DNA from: Flavobacterium sp.
GTDB lineage: Bacteria > Bacteroidota > Bacteroidia > Flavobacteriales > Flavobacteriaceae
Direction: 5' to 3'
DNA length: 5,642 nucleotides
Assembly: GCA_030682755.1 (NCBI GenBank)
Contig: JAUXNR010000047.1
Span: 1-5,642, forward strand
Every line of letters starts with the position of its first letter. The stretch's first letter is position 1. The notes under the pieces are model-generated. The model did not search any database and was not told the origin of the DNA. It saw only the letters and a program-made list of their open reading frames with translations. The translations under genes and the position numbers were made by a program. This document shows positions 1 through 5,142 of this stretch, one piece after another.

Positions 1-542
1 TGATTTTTAATATGGTTTTTACCAATTGAAATCATCTCATCTTCATATTTTTTGTTTTCTTTAAGCAGTGCATTGATTGTAACGGTGTCTTGCGTTTGTT
101 GAGCTTCCATCCATTTTGCATTGTTTTCTTGTTGAAATTTAACTCTTCGCTCATTTGAAGCTTGACCTTCTTTAACATAGGCTAAATACTGATCGTTACT
201 GTACGTGCCTTTCACAATACTTTTTTGCAAACTGTCTTTGTAGGCAACAATAGAAATAGTTCCGTTTTCAGCAATAAAAGGAACCTTTCCGGGCACTTCC
301 TTAAATTGAATGTATTGAAACTCAGGTTCCGCATATTCGCTTTTAAAACTAAACTTGCCATCTTTTATGGTGGTCGAGTCAACCGTAATGAATTGACCTA
401 ATTCATTTTGACGTTCTAAAAGCACAAGGGTGTTGTTCTCCAATCCATCAATGGTACCAGTTATTTCAAATTCGTTGTCTTTTAGTTTATTACAAGAAAT
501 TACAAAAGCCGCCATGGCTATAAGCATAAACAATTGTTTCAT
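1..542 (-). CDS. DUF4369-domain lipoprotein, probable N-terminus of a TlpA-like thiol-disulfide oxidoreductase (partial)
   Basis: The minus strand is open from an ATG at 542-540 to the window edge: 180 whole codons with no stop, so the C-terminus is missing. It starts MKQLFMLIAMAAFVISCNK, a lipoprotein signal with lipobox V-I-S-C and lipidated Cys17, implying a periplasm-facing membrane anchor. Residues about 24-120 (FEITGTIDGLENNTLVLLE, then a VDSTTIKDGKFSF segment) match the beta-rich pattern of DUF4369. In Bacteroidota this domain usually precedes a thioredoxin-like TlpA/AhpC-TSA domain with a CxxC site. Residues about 120-180 are charged and probably helical, the usual linker. Any thioredoxin domain would lie outside the window, so redox activity is inferred from family architecture and no CxxC is visible. 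The gene is divergent from the secreted nuclease and has its own -7 box. Alternative: a stand-alone DUF4369 lipoprotein. Confidence 0.85.
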   Translation of the reverse strand, partial: MKQLFMLIAMAAFVISCNKLKDNEFEITGTIDGLENNTLVLLERQNELGQFITVDSTTIKDGKFSFKSEYAEPEFQYIQFKEVPGKVPFIAENGTISIVAYKDSLQKSIVKGTYSNDQYLAYVKEGQASNERRVKFQQENNAKWMEAQQTQDTVTINALLKENKKYEDEMISIGKNHIKN

Positions 543-569
543 AAGAATGTAGTCGTTTTAAATTTTTTC

Positions 570-577
570 CAAAATTA
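570..577 (-). promoter_or_regulatory. Probable promoter -7 box of the DUF4369 lipoprotein gene
   Basis: The minus strand reads TAATTTTG, a full match to the Bacteroidota -7 consensus TAnnTTTG. It lies 27 bases upstream of the ATG, leaving a leader of roughly 20 bases. No TTG-type -33 element is visible at 17-23 bases upstream, so the call rests on the -7 box and position alone. Confidence 0.5.
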
Positions 578-717
578 TATAAATTTATCAAGTAGCGTTA
601 GTTTTTTATCTTTTATTTAATACATTATTACGTCTGTAAATTCGCATAAAAGTTTTTATTTAGCATTGATAATGTAGGCTTAATGTTAAAGAAATATGAT
701 TTCTTTTTCAATACGAC

Positions 718-725
718 TATCTTTG
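718..725 (+). promoter_or_regulatory. Probable promoter -7 box of the secreted endonuclease gene
   Basis: TATCTTTG matches TAnnTTTG exactly and ends 20 bases before the ATG at 746, giving a short leader. It lies downstream of an earlier in-frame ATG at 683, so a transcript from this box could not include that start. This supports 746 as the true start. No clear -33 TTG is seen at the usual distance. Confidence 0.55.
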
Positions 726-745
726 CAAAAAACAAATTTAGCTTA

Positions 746-2713
746 ATGAAGAACTTTATTTTTTCCTTTTTATTGGTGCTTTCATCAGCACTGTGTTTTA
801 GTCAAGTAGTTATAAATGAATTAGATTCGGATACGCCAAGTATAGATGACAAAGAATTTGTAGAATTAAAATCAGCCACACCTTTCTTTTCATTAGACGG
901 TTATGTGTTGGTTTTTTTTAATGGGAATCCCACAGCCAGTAATGCCAACAGAAGTTATTTAACCATTAATTTATCGGGGTTGGTTACAGATGCCAATGGT
1001 TTGGTTGTGATTGGTAGTGCCTTAGTTTCTCCGGTGCCACAACGTATTATTCCTGATAATTTAATTCAAAACGGTGAAGATGCCGTGGCTATTTATTTGG
1101 GAACACCTGATGATTTTCCTGATTTTACTTTGGCAACCACAACAAATTTGATTGATGTGTTGATTTATGATACCAGCGACCCACCTGCTACAGGTTTAAT
1201 GAATTTGTTTAATGTGTTTGTGCAAACCAATGAAAACCAATTTGGTCAAGCGGTAAACCATTCCATTCAACGAAAAAATGACGGGACGTATGAAGTAAAA
1301 CTTCCTACTCCGGGGGCAAACAATGATGGAAGTGGTATCCAATTTAATGGAATCACAATCTCTGTTGACACCGCTCATAAAAATGAAGGCGATAGTTTTG
1401 ATATTACCTTCACCACTCAAAACCCAACGGTTTCTGATTTGAACTTCAGTTTTTTATTAAACAACGGTGGTTTTAATGCCGCTGATTTTTCCGGCAATTT
1501 AAACGTTTTCATTCCACAAGGAGGGACTACTTTTACCACTACTATTCAAATTATAGATGATGAATTGGATGAAGGCGATGAAGAAATGCGTATTCGATTC
1601 GGTGCGATACCGGATGGTTATGTGCGTATGAATGACAATATTTATATTCGGGTAATTGACAATGATTTTTCGGTTTCTCCTTGGGGAACACCTTTAAATC
1701 CAACCTATGGGGTTGTTGCCAGTACAGCTCCGGCAGGATATTATGATTCGCTAAACGGAAAAGCAGGAGCAGAGTTAACACAAGCCTTGCAGGACATTAT
1801 TGCCAATCCGAATGTTGTACGTGCTCACAATTATGGTGACGTTACAAACATTATTAGAATTGCTGACCAAAATCCGGCAAACAACAATCAGGTTTGGTTG
1901 ATGTATGTGGAACAACCGCGTGCTAAATTGGATTTTCAAACCACAGGTAGCAGCACAGGAAAATGGAACAGGGAACATATCTACCCACAATCAAGAGGTG
2001 GATTTTCTAACGGTACGAGCGATACCGCTGACGGTATTGATGTTTGGTTACCTACAGATGCCAACGATATTTTGGCAGGTCATGCTGATGCTCATCATAT
2101 TCGTGCAGAAGACGGTCCGGAAAACAGCTCCCGTAACAACAAAGATTATGGCTTAAATGATTATAACGGTCCGGCCGGAAATTTGGGAAGCTGGAAAGGG
2201 GATGTAGCCCGTGCAGTTTTTTACATGGCGGTACGTTACAATGTGTTGAATGTGGTTAATGGTAACCCTCCGGATAGCACATTGCATCAATTGGGTGATT
2301 TGGCAACCCTTTTAGTTTGGAACCAAACAGACCCTTCAGATGACTTTGAAATGAATAGAAACAATTATATCTATACATGGCAATACAACAGAAATCCGTT
2401 TATTGATTTGCCGCAATTGGCTGATTATATTTGGGGAACTAATGCCGGTCAGGTGTGGCAAGGTAATTTAAGTGTGGATAATCCAGCCGCTTTGGATTTT
2501 AATCTGTATCCAAATCCGTCATCAGGTACTGTGACACTTGCCGGATTGGAAGGGAACTATACGTATGAAGTAATTACCATTGATGGGCAACGTGTAGCAG
2601 CTGCTACGGCATACGGAGTAACTACCTTAACTTTAGATTTAGCCTCAGGAATGTACTTTATCAAAGTTACTTCTAACGATACTACGTCAAGCAAAAAATT
2701 AATCATAAAGTAA
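746..2713 (+). CDS. Secreted endonuclease I family nuclease with lamin-tail and Calx-beta-like domains and T9SS sorting domain
   Basis: This 655-residue protein probably hydrolyses extracellular nucleic acid. The start at 746 gives an N-terminal Sec signal (MKNFIFSFLLVLSSALCFSQ, cut after Ser19); the in-frame ATG at 683 would add 21 residues before the signal and lies upstream of the promoter box. Residues about 21-165 (VVINELDSD, DKEFVEL) look like a lamin-tail domain. Residues about 200-308 look Calx-beta-like, with the acidic stretch DDELDEGDEE at 271-280 a likely calcium site. Residues about 312-565 are the endonuclease I domain: WNREHIYPQS at 407-416 with predicted catalytic His411 of the His-Me finger, then DAHHIRAEDG (448-457), ENSSRNN (459-465) as the metal-binding and basic part, and RNPFID (549-554). 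Residues about 584-655 are a type A T9SS sorting domain (LYPNPSSG at 587-594, GMYFIKV, terminal KKLIIK). It is a single gene ending at a strong terminator. Likely role: DNA or RNA scavenging outside the cell; substrate preference is not readable from the sequence. Confidence 0.93.
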   Translation: MKNFIFSFLLVLSSALCFSQVVINELDSDTPSIDDKEFVELKSATPFFSLDGYVLVFFNGNPTASNANRSYLTINLSGLVTDANGLVVIGSALVSPVPQRIIPDNLIQNGEDAVAIYLGTPDDFPDFTLATTTNLIDVLIYDTSDPPATGLMNLFNVFVQTNENQFGQAVNHSIQRKNDGTYEVKLPTPGANNDGSGIQFNGITISVDTAHKNEGDSFDITFTTQNPTVSDLNFSFLLNNGGFNAADFSGNLNVFIPQGGTTFTTTIQIIDDELDEGDEEMRIRFGAIPDGYVRMNDNIYIRVIDNDFSVSPWGTPLNPTYGVVASTAPAGYYDSLNGKAGAELTQALQDIIANPNVVRAHNYGDVTNIIRIADQNPANNNQVWLMYVEQPRAKLDFQTTGSSTGKWNREHIYPQSRGGFSNGTSDTADGIDVWLPTDANDILAGHADAHHIRAEDGPENSSRNNKDYGLNDYNGPAGNLGSWKGDVARAVFYMAVRYNVLNVVNGNPPDSTLHQLGDLATLLVWNQTDPSDDFEMNRNNYIYTWQYNRNPFIDLPQLADYIWGTNAGQVWQGNLSVDNPAALDFNLYPNPSSGTVTLAGLEGNYTYEVITIDGQRVAAATAYGVTTLTLDLASGMYFIKVTSNDTTSSKKLIIK

Positions 2714-2738
2714 AAATACACCACATAACTATATAAGA

Positions 2739-2765
2739 AATAAGGGCTAATTGGCCCTTATTTTT
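2739..2765 (+). terminator. Rho-independent terminator after the endonuclease gene
   Basis: AATAAGGGC at 2739-2747 pairs perfectly with GCCCTTATT at 2754-2762 around a six-base loop, and the stem runs into a T tract ending at 2765. It lies 26 bases after the stop codon. Confidence 0.85.
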
Positions 2766-2772
2766 ATTAATT

Positions 2773-2821
2773 ATGTCATCCCTTCACTCGCAGTATGTCA
2801 TCCCGACGCAGGAGGGATCCC
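2773..2821. repeat. Degenerate intergenic repeat with GTCATCCCGACGCAGGAGGG core
   Basis: ATGTCATCCC occurs twice, at 2773-2782 and 2795-2804. The second copy continues into CGACGCAGGAGGGATCCC, ending in the palindrome GGGATCCC (2814-2821). From general knowledge, motifs of the type GTCATCCCGACGnAGGAGGGATC recur many times between genes in flavobacterial genomes, often as the ends of short non-coding elements. A diverged partner end may be GATGTCTCTACG at about 2870-2880. That this is a dispersed family is my recollection, not shown by this window. Confidence 0.5.
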
Positions 2822-3000
2822 ATAATCCAAATCACGCAACAAAGTCACCAACATCCATAATCTCAAAAGATGTCTCTACGAAGTTTATACGGTAATTAAA
2901 ATCACACTTGCATAGTAAAGTAAGATTTATAGTAAACCTTTTTTACCAAAGACCAACCACCACCAAGAAATATAAAAAAATGTTAAAAATTTAATTTAGA
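2822..3000. other. Non-coding intergenic stretch with no recognised feature
   Basis: No open frame with a plausible start, RNA gene or strong hairpin is seen here. The first 60 bases may belong to the degenerate repeat on the left; the rest is AT-rich sequence leading to the promoter region of the NTF2-like lipoprotein gene. Confidence 0.5.
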
Positions 3001-3016
3001 GTGTATTTAATTTGCT

Positions 3017-3024
3017 TACCTTTA
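3017..3024 (+). promoter_or_regulatory. Weak candidate -7 box of the NTF2-like lipoprotein gene
   Basis: TACCTTTA matches TAnnTTTG at all fixed positions but the last. It lies 51 bases before the start codon, in an AT-rich tract containing TGTTAAAAATTT further upstream. No clean TTG -33 element is present, so this is tentative. Confidence 0.3.
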
Positions 3025-3075
3025 ATGGATTAACTACAAAATAGTTAATACGCTAAACCCTTAAATAAGTAAATT

Positions 3076-3582
3076 ATGAAACAAAAATTTTTAAAACCCA
3101 TTTTCTTGGGTATTTGCATGGTAGTGTTGGTTTCTTGTAATACAAAATCAGAAGCTCCGGTTGAAGAAGCTCCGGTGGTTGATGCGGATGCCATCAGAAC
3201 AGAAATCCAAGCCTTAGAAGATGCGTATGCAGCCGCTTCAAACGCAAGAGATGTAGAAGCTATTTTGTCTTATTACAGTGATGATGTAGTCAGTTATCCA
3301 AGTGATAAGGCACCAGTTGTTGGAAAAGAAGCGATGAGAGCTTCACTTCAAGAAGATTTAAACACGTATCCAAAAGGTTCAACGGTTTCCTATACGGTTA
3401 AAGATCTTTTTATCTCGAATGACGGTAATTTGGTGAATGAAATTGGCTCTTATACGTCGTTGGATTCTTTAGGAAATAAAGTTAGTACCGGCCATTATTT
3501 TTGTCTGTTTGAAAAAAGAGATGGGAAATATGTTTGTGTAAGAGACATTAGTGCTTCTGATACGCCAAAGAAAAAAGAATAA
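3076..3582 (+). CDS. NTF2/SnoaL-like (DUF4440-type) lipoprotein
   Basis: This 168-residue protein begins with a lipoprotein signal (MKQKFLKPIFLGICMVVLVSC) with lipobox L-V-S-C and lipidated Cys21. A short Ala/Pro/Glu linker with a duplicated EAPV unit (26-34) follows. The rest has the outline of a small cone-shaped NTF2-like domain: an N-terminal helix (about 39-57), the 'ARDVEAILSYYSDDVVSYPSD' helix-strand turn (57-77), a VVGKEAMRASL helix (81-91), and closing strands with GHYFCLFEKRDGKYVCVRDI. This resembles the SnoaL-like/DUF4440 families, which include enzymes, ligand-binding proteins and many proteins of unknown role. No catalytic residues can be assigned, so no function is named. The lipid anchor places it on the periplasmic face of a membrane or on the outer surface. 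It is a single gene followed 18 bases later by a terminator and convergent with the Pmp3-like gene. Confidence 0.85.
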   Translation: MKQKFLKPIFLGICMVVLVSCNTKSEAPVEEAPVVDADAIRTEIQALEDAYAAASNARDVEAILSYYSDDVVSYPSDKAPVVGKEAMRASLQEDLNTYPKGSTVSYTVKDLFISNDGNLVNEIGSYTSLDSLGNKVSTGHYFCLFEKRDGKYVCVRDISASDTPKKKE

Positions 3583-3600
3583 ACAGAAAAAGAATAATTT

Positions 3601-3630
3601 AAAAAGGTGAGCGAAAGTTCGCCTTTTTTT
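3601..3630. terminator. Bidirectional terminator between convergent genes, GAAA tetraloop
   Basis: AAAAAGGTGAGC (3601-3612) pairs with GTTCGCCTTTTT (3617-3628), with two G-U wobbles on the plus-strand RNA, around a GAAA (GNRA-type) loop, followed by more T. The A tract on the left becomes a U tract in minus-strand RNA, so the same hairpin can also end transcripts from the Pmp3-like gene. On that strand the wobble pairs become A-C mismatches, so the stem is weaker there. Confidence 0.85.
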
Positions 3631-3663
3631 ATTTAGCTATCTGCTGCACTCGTTTCAGTACAA

Positions 3664-3712
3664 AACTACCAACTACCAACTCCCATCTCCCATCTCCCAA
3701 CTCCCAACTCCC
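3664..3712. repeat. Seven tandem 7-bp repeats, G-tract rich on the minus strand
   Basis: Seven 7-base units follow one another without gaps: AACTACC twice, AACTCCC, ATCTCCC twice, AACTCCC twice. CCC runs fall at 3682-3684, 3689-3691, 3696-3698, 3703-3705 and 3710-3712, each separated by four bases. The minus strand therefore has five GGG tracts with four-base spacers, a pattern that fits the G3-N1-7 rule for a possible G-quadruplex. The array begins one base past the stop codon of the minus-strand Pmp3-like gene. Similar heptamer runs occur between genes in other flavobacteria, as far as I recall. Confidence 0.85.
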
Positions 3713-3713
3713 A

Positions 3714-3911
3714 TCACTTCCTCATCTCCTTAATAATCCGATTTGTTCTCCTATCGGCATACATGCGATTTAAGGCGGTAAAGGCCCAAATGACGGCGGG
3801 TATCCAACCAATGATGGTGATTTGCAAAATCAAACAAATGATGCCGGACAAAATTTTACCTTGAAGCATCAAGGATAACCAAGGGAGGAAGAAGGCAATG
3901 ACGTAACGCAT
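3714..3911 (-). CDS. Pmp3/YqaE family (UPF0057-like) small membrane protein
   Basis: This 65-residue protein has two hydrophobic segments, about residues 3-18 (YVIAFFLPWLSLMLQG) and 20-47. The second contains the GWIPAVIWA motif at 35-43 that marks the Pmp3/YqaE family. Pmp3 proteins are small two-span proteolipids of the cytoplasmic membrane; in yeast and plants they are linked to membrane potential and salt or cold stress, while the bacterial role is poorly defined. The C-terminal tail (NRMYADRRTNRIIKEMRK) is strongly basic and extends beyond the shortest family members. It stands alone, convergent with the NTF2-like gene and sharing its terminator. The stop codon at 3716-3714 is followed almost at once by the G-rich heptamer array, so that array would be in its 3' untranslated RNA. 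Confidence 0.85.
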   Translation of the reverse strand: MRYVIAFFLPWLSLMLQGKILSGIICLILQITIIGWIPAVIWAFTALNRMYADRRTNRIIKEMRK

Positions 3912-3939
3912 GATGGGTGCTGTTTTTAATTGATGATTA

Positions 3940-3947
3940 CAAAGAAA
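3940..3947 (-). promoter_or_regulatory. Weak candidate -7 box of the Pmp3-like gene
   Basis: The minus strand reads TTTCTTTG, one base off TAnnTTTG, 28 bases upstream of the ATG. No -33 element is recognised. The position is right but the match is imperfect. Confidence 0.3.
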
Positions 3948-4054
3948 GGAAATTTTCAGTAACCCTTGAAGGCATTTCTAAAAGGACTTTACACAGATTT
4001 TTGGACAGTCTCGAATAAAATGAAATGATACAGTTTATTGAATAGTCACTACTA
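3948..4054. other. Non-coding stretch with nothing recognised
   Basis: This is AT-rich sequence between the Pmp3-like gene and the 21-bp array. No open frame with a credible start, hairpin or RNA gene was seen. Confidence 0.5.
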
Positions 4055-4348
4055 GCAAATAGCATTTGCACGTTCGCAAATGGCATTTACACTCTCGCAA
4101 ACGGGATTTACACCTTCGCAAATGGGATTTACACTTTCGCACACGGGATTTACACTTTCGCAAATGGCATTTACACTCTCGAAAATGGGATTTACACTTT
4201 CACAAACGGCATTTACACTTTCGCAAACGGCATTTACACCTTCGCAAATGGGATTTACATCTTCGCAAATGGCATTTACATTTTCGCAAACGGGATTTAC
4301 ATTTTCGCAAACGGGATTTACGCTTTGGTAAATGGGGATTGTGTTTTA
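4055..4348. repeat. 21-bp tandem repeat array, 13 units plus a degenerate one
   Basis: Thirteen 21-base units run without gaps from 4055 to 4327, with a decayed fourteenth at 4328-4348. A typical unit begins GCAAAYGGSATTTAC and ends AYYYTC. The first unit (4055-4075) is diverged; units 4076-4096 and 4160-4180 are identical. Recurrent differences fall at unit positions 6 (T/C), 9 (C/G), 17 (C/T), 18 (T/C) and 19 (C/T). Because 21 is a multiple of three and the unit lacks forward stops, all three forward frames stay open. One reads M/T-G/A-F-T-x-S-Q, one R-K-x-D/H-L-H-x, and one A-N-G-I-Y-T-F. The last has no ATG, GTG or TTG before the array and is open from 4046 to a TAG at 4385. The two frames with ATG starts lack signal peptides and known domains, and most of their variation changes amino acids. 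I treat the array as a minisatellite, not a gene. Confidence 0.9.
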
Positions 4349-4418
4349 GGAATTGTAAATGGGGGTGGAGATTTTGGGAGTGGGTAGGTTTTTTGGCTAG
4401 TGCCGAGGTGATTATTGA

Positions 4419-4507
4419 TTTTTTAGTTTTTTGATTCTTTACTTTTTTTGGTTTTTGATTTTTAGTTTTTTTAAATTTTTTAGTTTTTTGATTTTACACT
4501 TTTTAGG
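4419..4507. repeat. T-rich low-complexity tract with an 18-bp direct repeat
   Basis: The plus strand is almost all T with scattered AG and GA steps. TTTTTTAGTTTTTTGATT occurs exactly at 4419-4436 and 4476-4493, with a partial copy between. No gene is present. It may be slippage-derived, and the A-rich minus strand could be intrinsically bent. Confidence 0.7.
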
Positions 4508-4553
4508 TATTGGATTATTTGTTATAATAAAGGATAGGAAAACTCTTGGGTTG

Positions 4554-4587
4554 TTTTGGGAAGTGTTAAAAAAGTTGTATATATTTG
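4554..4587 (+). promoter_or_regulatory. Promoter of the BamE-like small membrane protein gene
   Basis: TTTTG at 4554-4558 and TATATTTG at 4580-4587 are 21 bases apart, matching the Bacteroidota pattern TTTG-N17-23-TAnnTTTG. This is the best promoter in the window. A start a few bases downstream would leave a leader of about 50 bases before the ATG at 4642. Confidence 0.65.
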
Positions 4588-4641
4588 ATGGTATTTAATA
4601 GTTATAGGAAAGCCTCAAAACGATTCGTTTAAATTGAACTT

Positions 4642-4989
4642 ATGAAACAAAAAGCATTAACCCTTTTTTCAATTATTGGTGTGATTTTTATTTGTTACAA
4701 ATCATATTCGTTAATAAAAAGAGAAATAAGAGCACGAAGCTATATTAGTAATTGCCAAAAAGTAAAAGTTGGAATGAACTTAGATGAAGCAAGAAAAATT
4801 ATGGGCGATTTTAAGTATCAATATTGGACGCAAGATGAAATGTCTGGTGAAATTATAATTAAGAAAGACAATGAGGGTAATTTATTATATTCATTAGAAT
4901 ATGATATTGTTTTTGGCGGTTCGGAAAATCCAAGAATAATATTTGACCCAAAAACATTAAATGTTACGGAAGTTTACTGTAAAGAATAA
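4642..4989 (+). CDS. Small single-pass membrane protein of unknown function with BamE/SmpA-like motif
   Basis: I do not recognise a named family for this 115-residue protein. Residues about 5-25 (ALTLFSIIGVIFICYKSYSLI) form one hydrophobic segment followed by a basic stretch (KREIRAR), so it is probably anchored by its N-terminus; Cys18 is not in a lipobox. Residues 41-55 (VKVGMNLDEARKIMG) resemble the V-x-x-G-M-x-x-x-E-A/V-x-x-x-L/M-G helix of BamE/SmpA/OmlA-like small envelope domains. They are followed by strand-like segments (GEIIIKKDNEGNLLYSLEYDIVFG) and a closing strand ending near Cys113; Cys38 and Cys113 could in principle pair. The BamE resemblance is inference from this short motif; it need not mean a role in outer membrane assembly. 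The gene has a good promoter, no terminator right after it, and base composition more AT-rich than the nuclease gene. Confidence 0.75.
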   Translation: MKQKALTLFSIIGVIFICYKSYSLIKREIRARSYISNCQKVKVGMNLDEARKIMGDFKYQYWTQDEMSGEIIIKKDNEGNLLYSLEYDIVFGGSENPRIIFDPKTLNVTEVYCKE

Positions 4990-5005
4990 GGCCTTCCTAA
5001 TAACA

Positions 5006-5116
5006 GCAGTTTGTGATTATGGATGGTTTTGGTCGCATCAGAAATGTATTCGCTGACTGAATTTTAGTTATATTTGGAAACGCAAGTGAGTGAAGAACGC
5101 CACAATCACAATCTGC
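5006..5116. repeat. Nested imperfect inverted repeat between two orphan genes
   Basis: The outer arms GCAGTTTGTGATTATGG (5006-5022) and CCACAATCACAATCTGC (5100-5116) are complementary at 15 of 17 positions. Inside them, TTCGCTGACT (5049-5058) and AGTGAGTGAA (5085-5094) pair with one mismatch and one G-U wobble. The halves are asymmetric, about 26 bases between arms on the left and 5 on the right. The 26-base central loop (5059-5084) contains the TATATTTG box. No coding potential is seen. It resembles a small MITE-like or intergenic repeat element, but copy number elsewhere is unknown. Confidence 0.65.
5069..5076 (+). promoter_or_regulatory. Candidate -7 box of the right-edge secreted protein gene
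   Basis: TATATTTG matches TAnnTTTG exactly and is identical to the box before the gene at 4642. It lies 66 bases before the ATG at 5143, in the central loop of the inverted repeat. No -33 TTG is found at the usual distance. Confidence 0.4.
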
Positions 5117-5142
5117 GGCACGTGAAACTATAGAGCAAAAAA

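Noticed and set aside
1196..2156. Short open frames on both strands inside the nuclease gene
   Set aside because: They lie wholly within a well-supported coding region with recognisable domains and have no features of their own.
4080..4331. Second open frame across the array encoding F-T-x-S-Q heptad repeats
   Set aside because: It overlaps the array fully in another frame, shows the same stop-free artefact, and has mostly amino-acid-changing variation such as ATG/ACG.
4055..4348. CRISPR array
   Set aside because: Units are contiguous with no unique spacers, and no cas gene is nearby.
4055..4348. Iteron-type plasmid replication origin
   Set aside because: Unit length and copy number would fit, but no replication initiator gene or partition gene is in view and the neighbours look chromosomal.
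4066..4434. Open frame from ATG across the 21-bp array encoding a His/Arg/Lys-rich repeat peptide
   Set aside because: It is open only because the repeat unit has no stop in any forward frame. Its unit-to-unit changes mostly alter residues, and no promoter or signal peptide is seen.
4990..5005. Terminator at the AGGCCT palindrome after the gene at 4642
   Set aside because: The palindrome is only six bases and is not followed by a T tract.
5006..5130. Integron attC recombination site
   Set aside because: GTGAAAC near 5122-5128 is close to GTTRRRY, but the expected RYYYAAC partner at the left end is poor and no integrase is visible.
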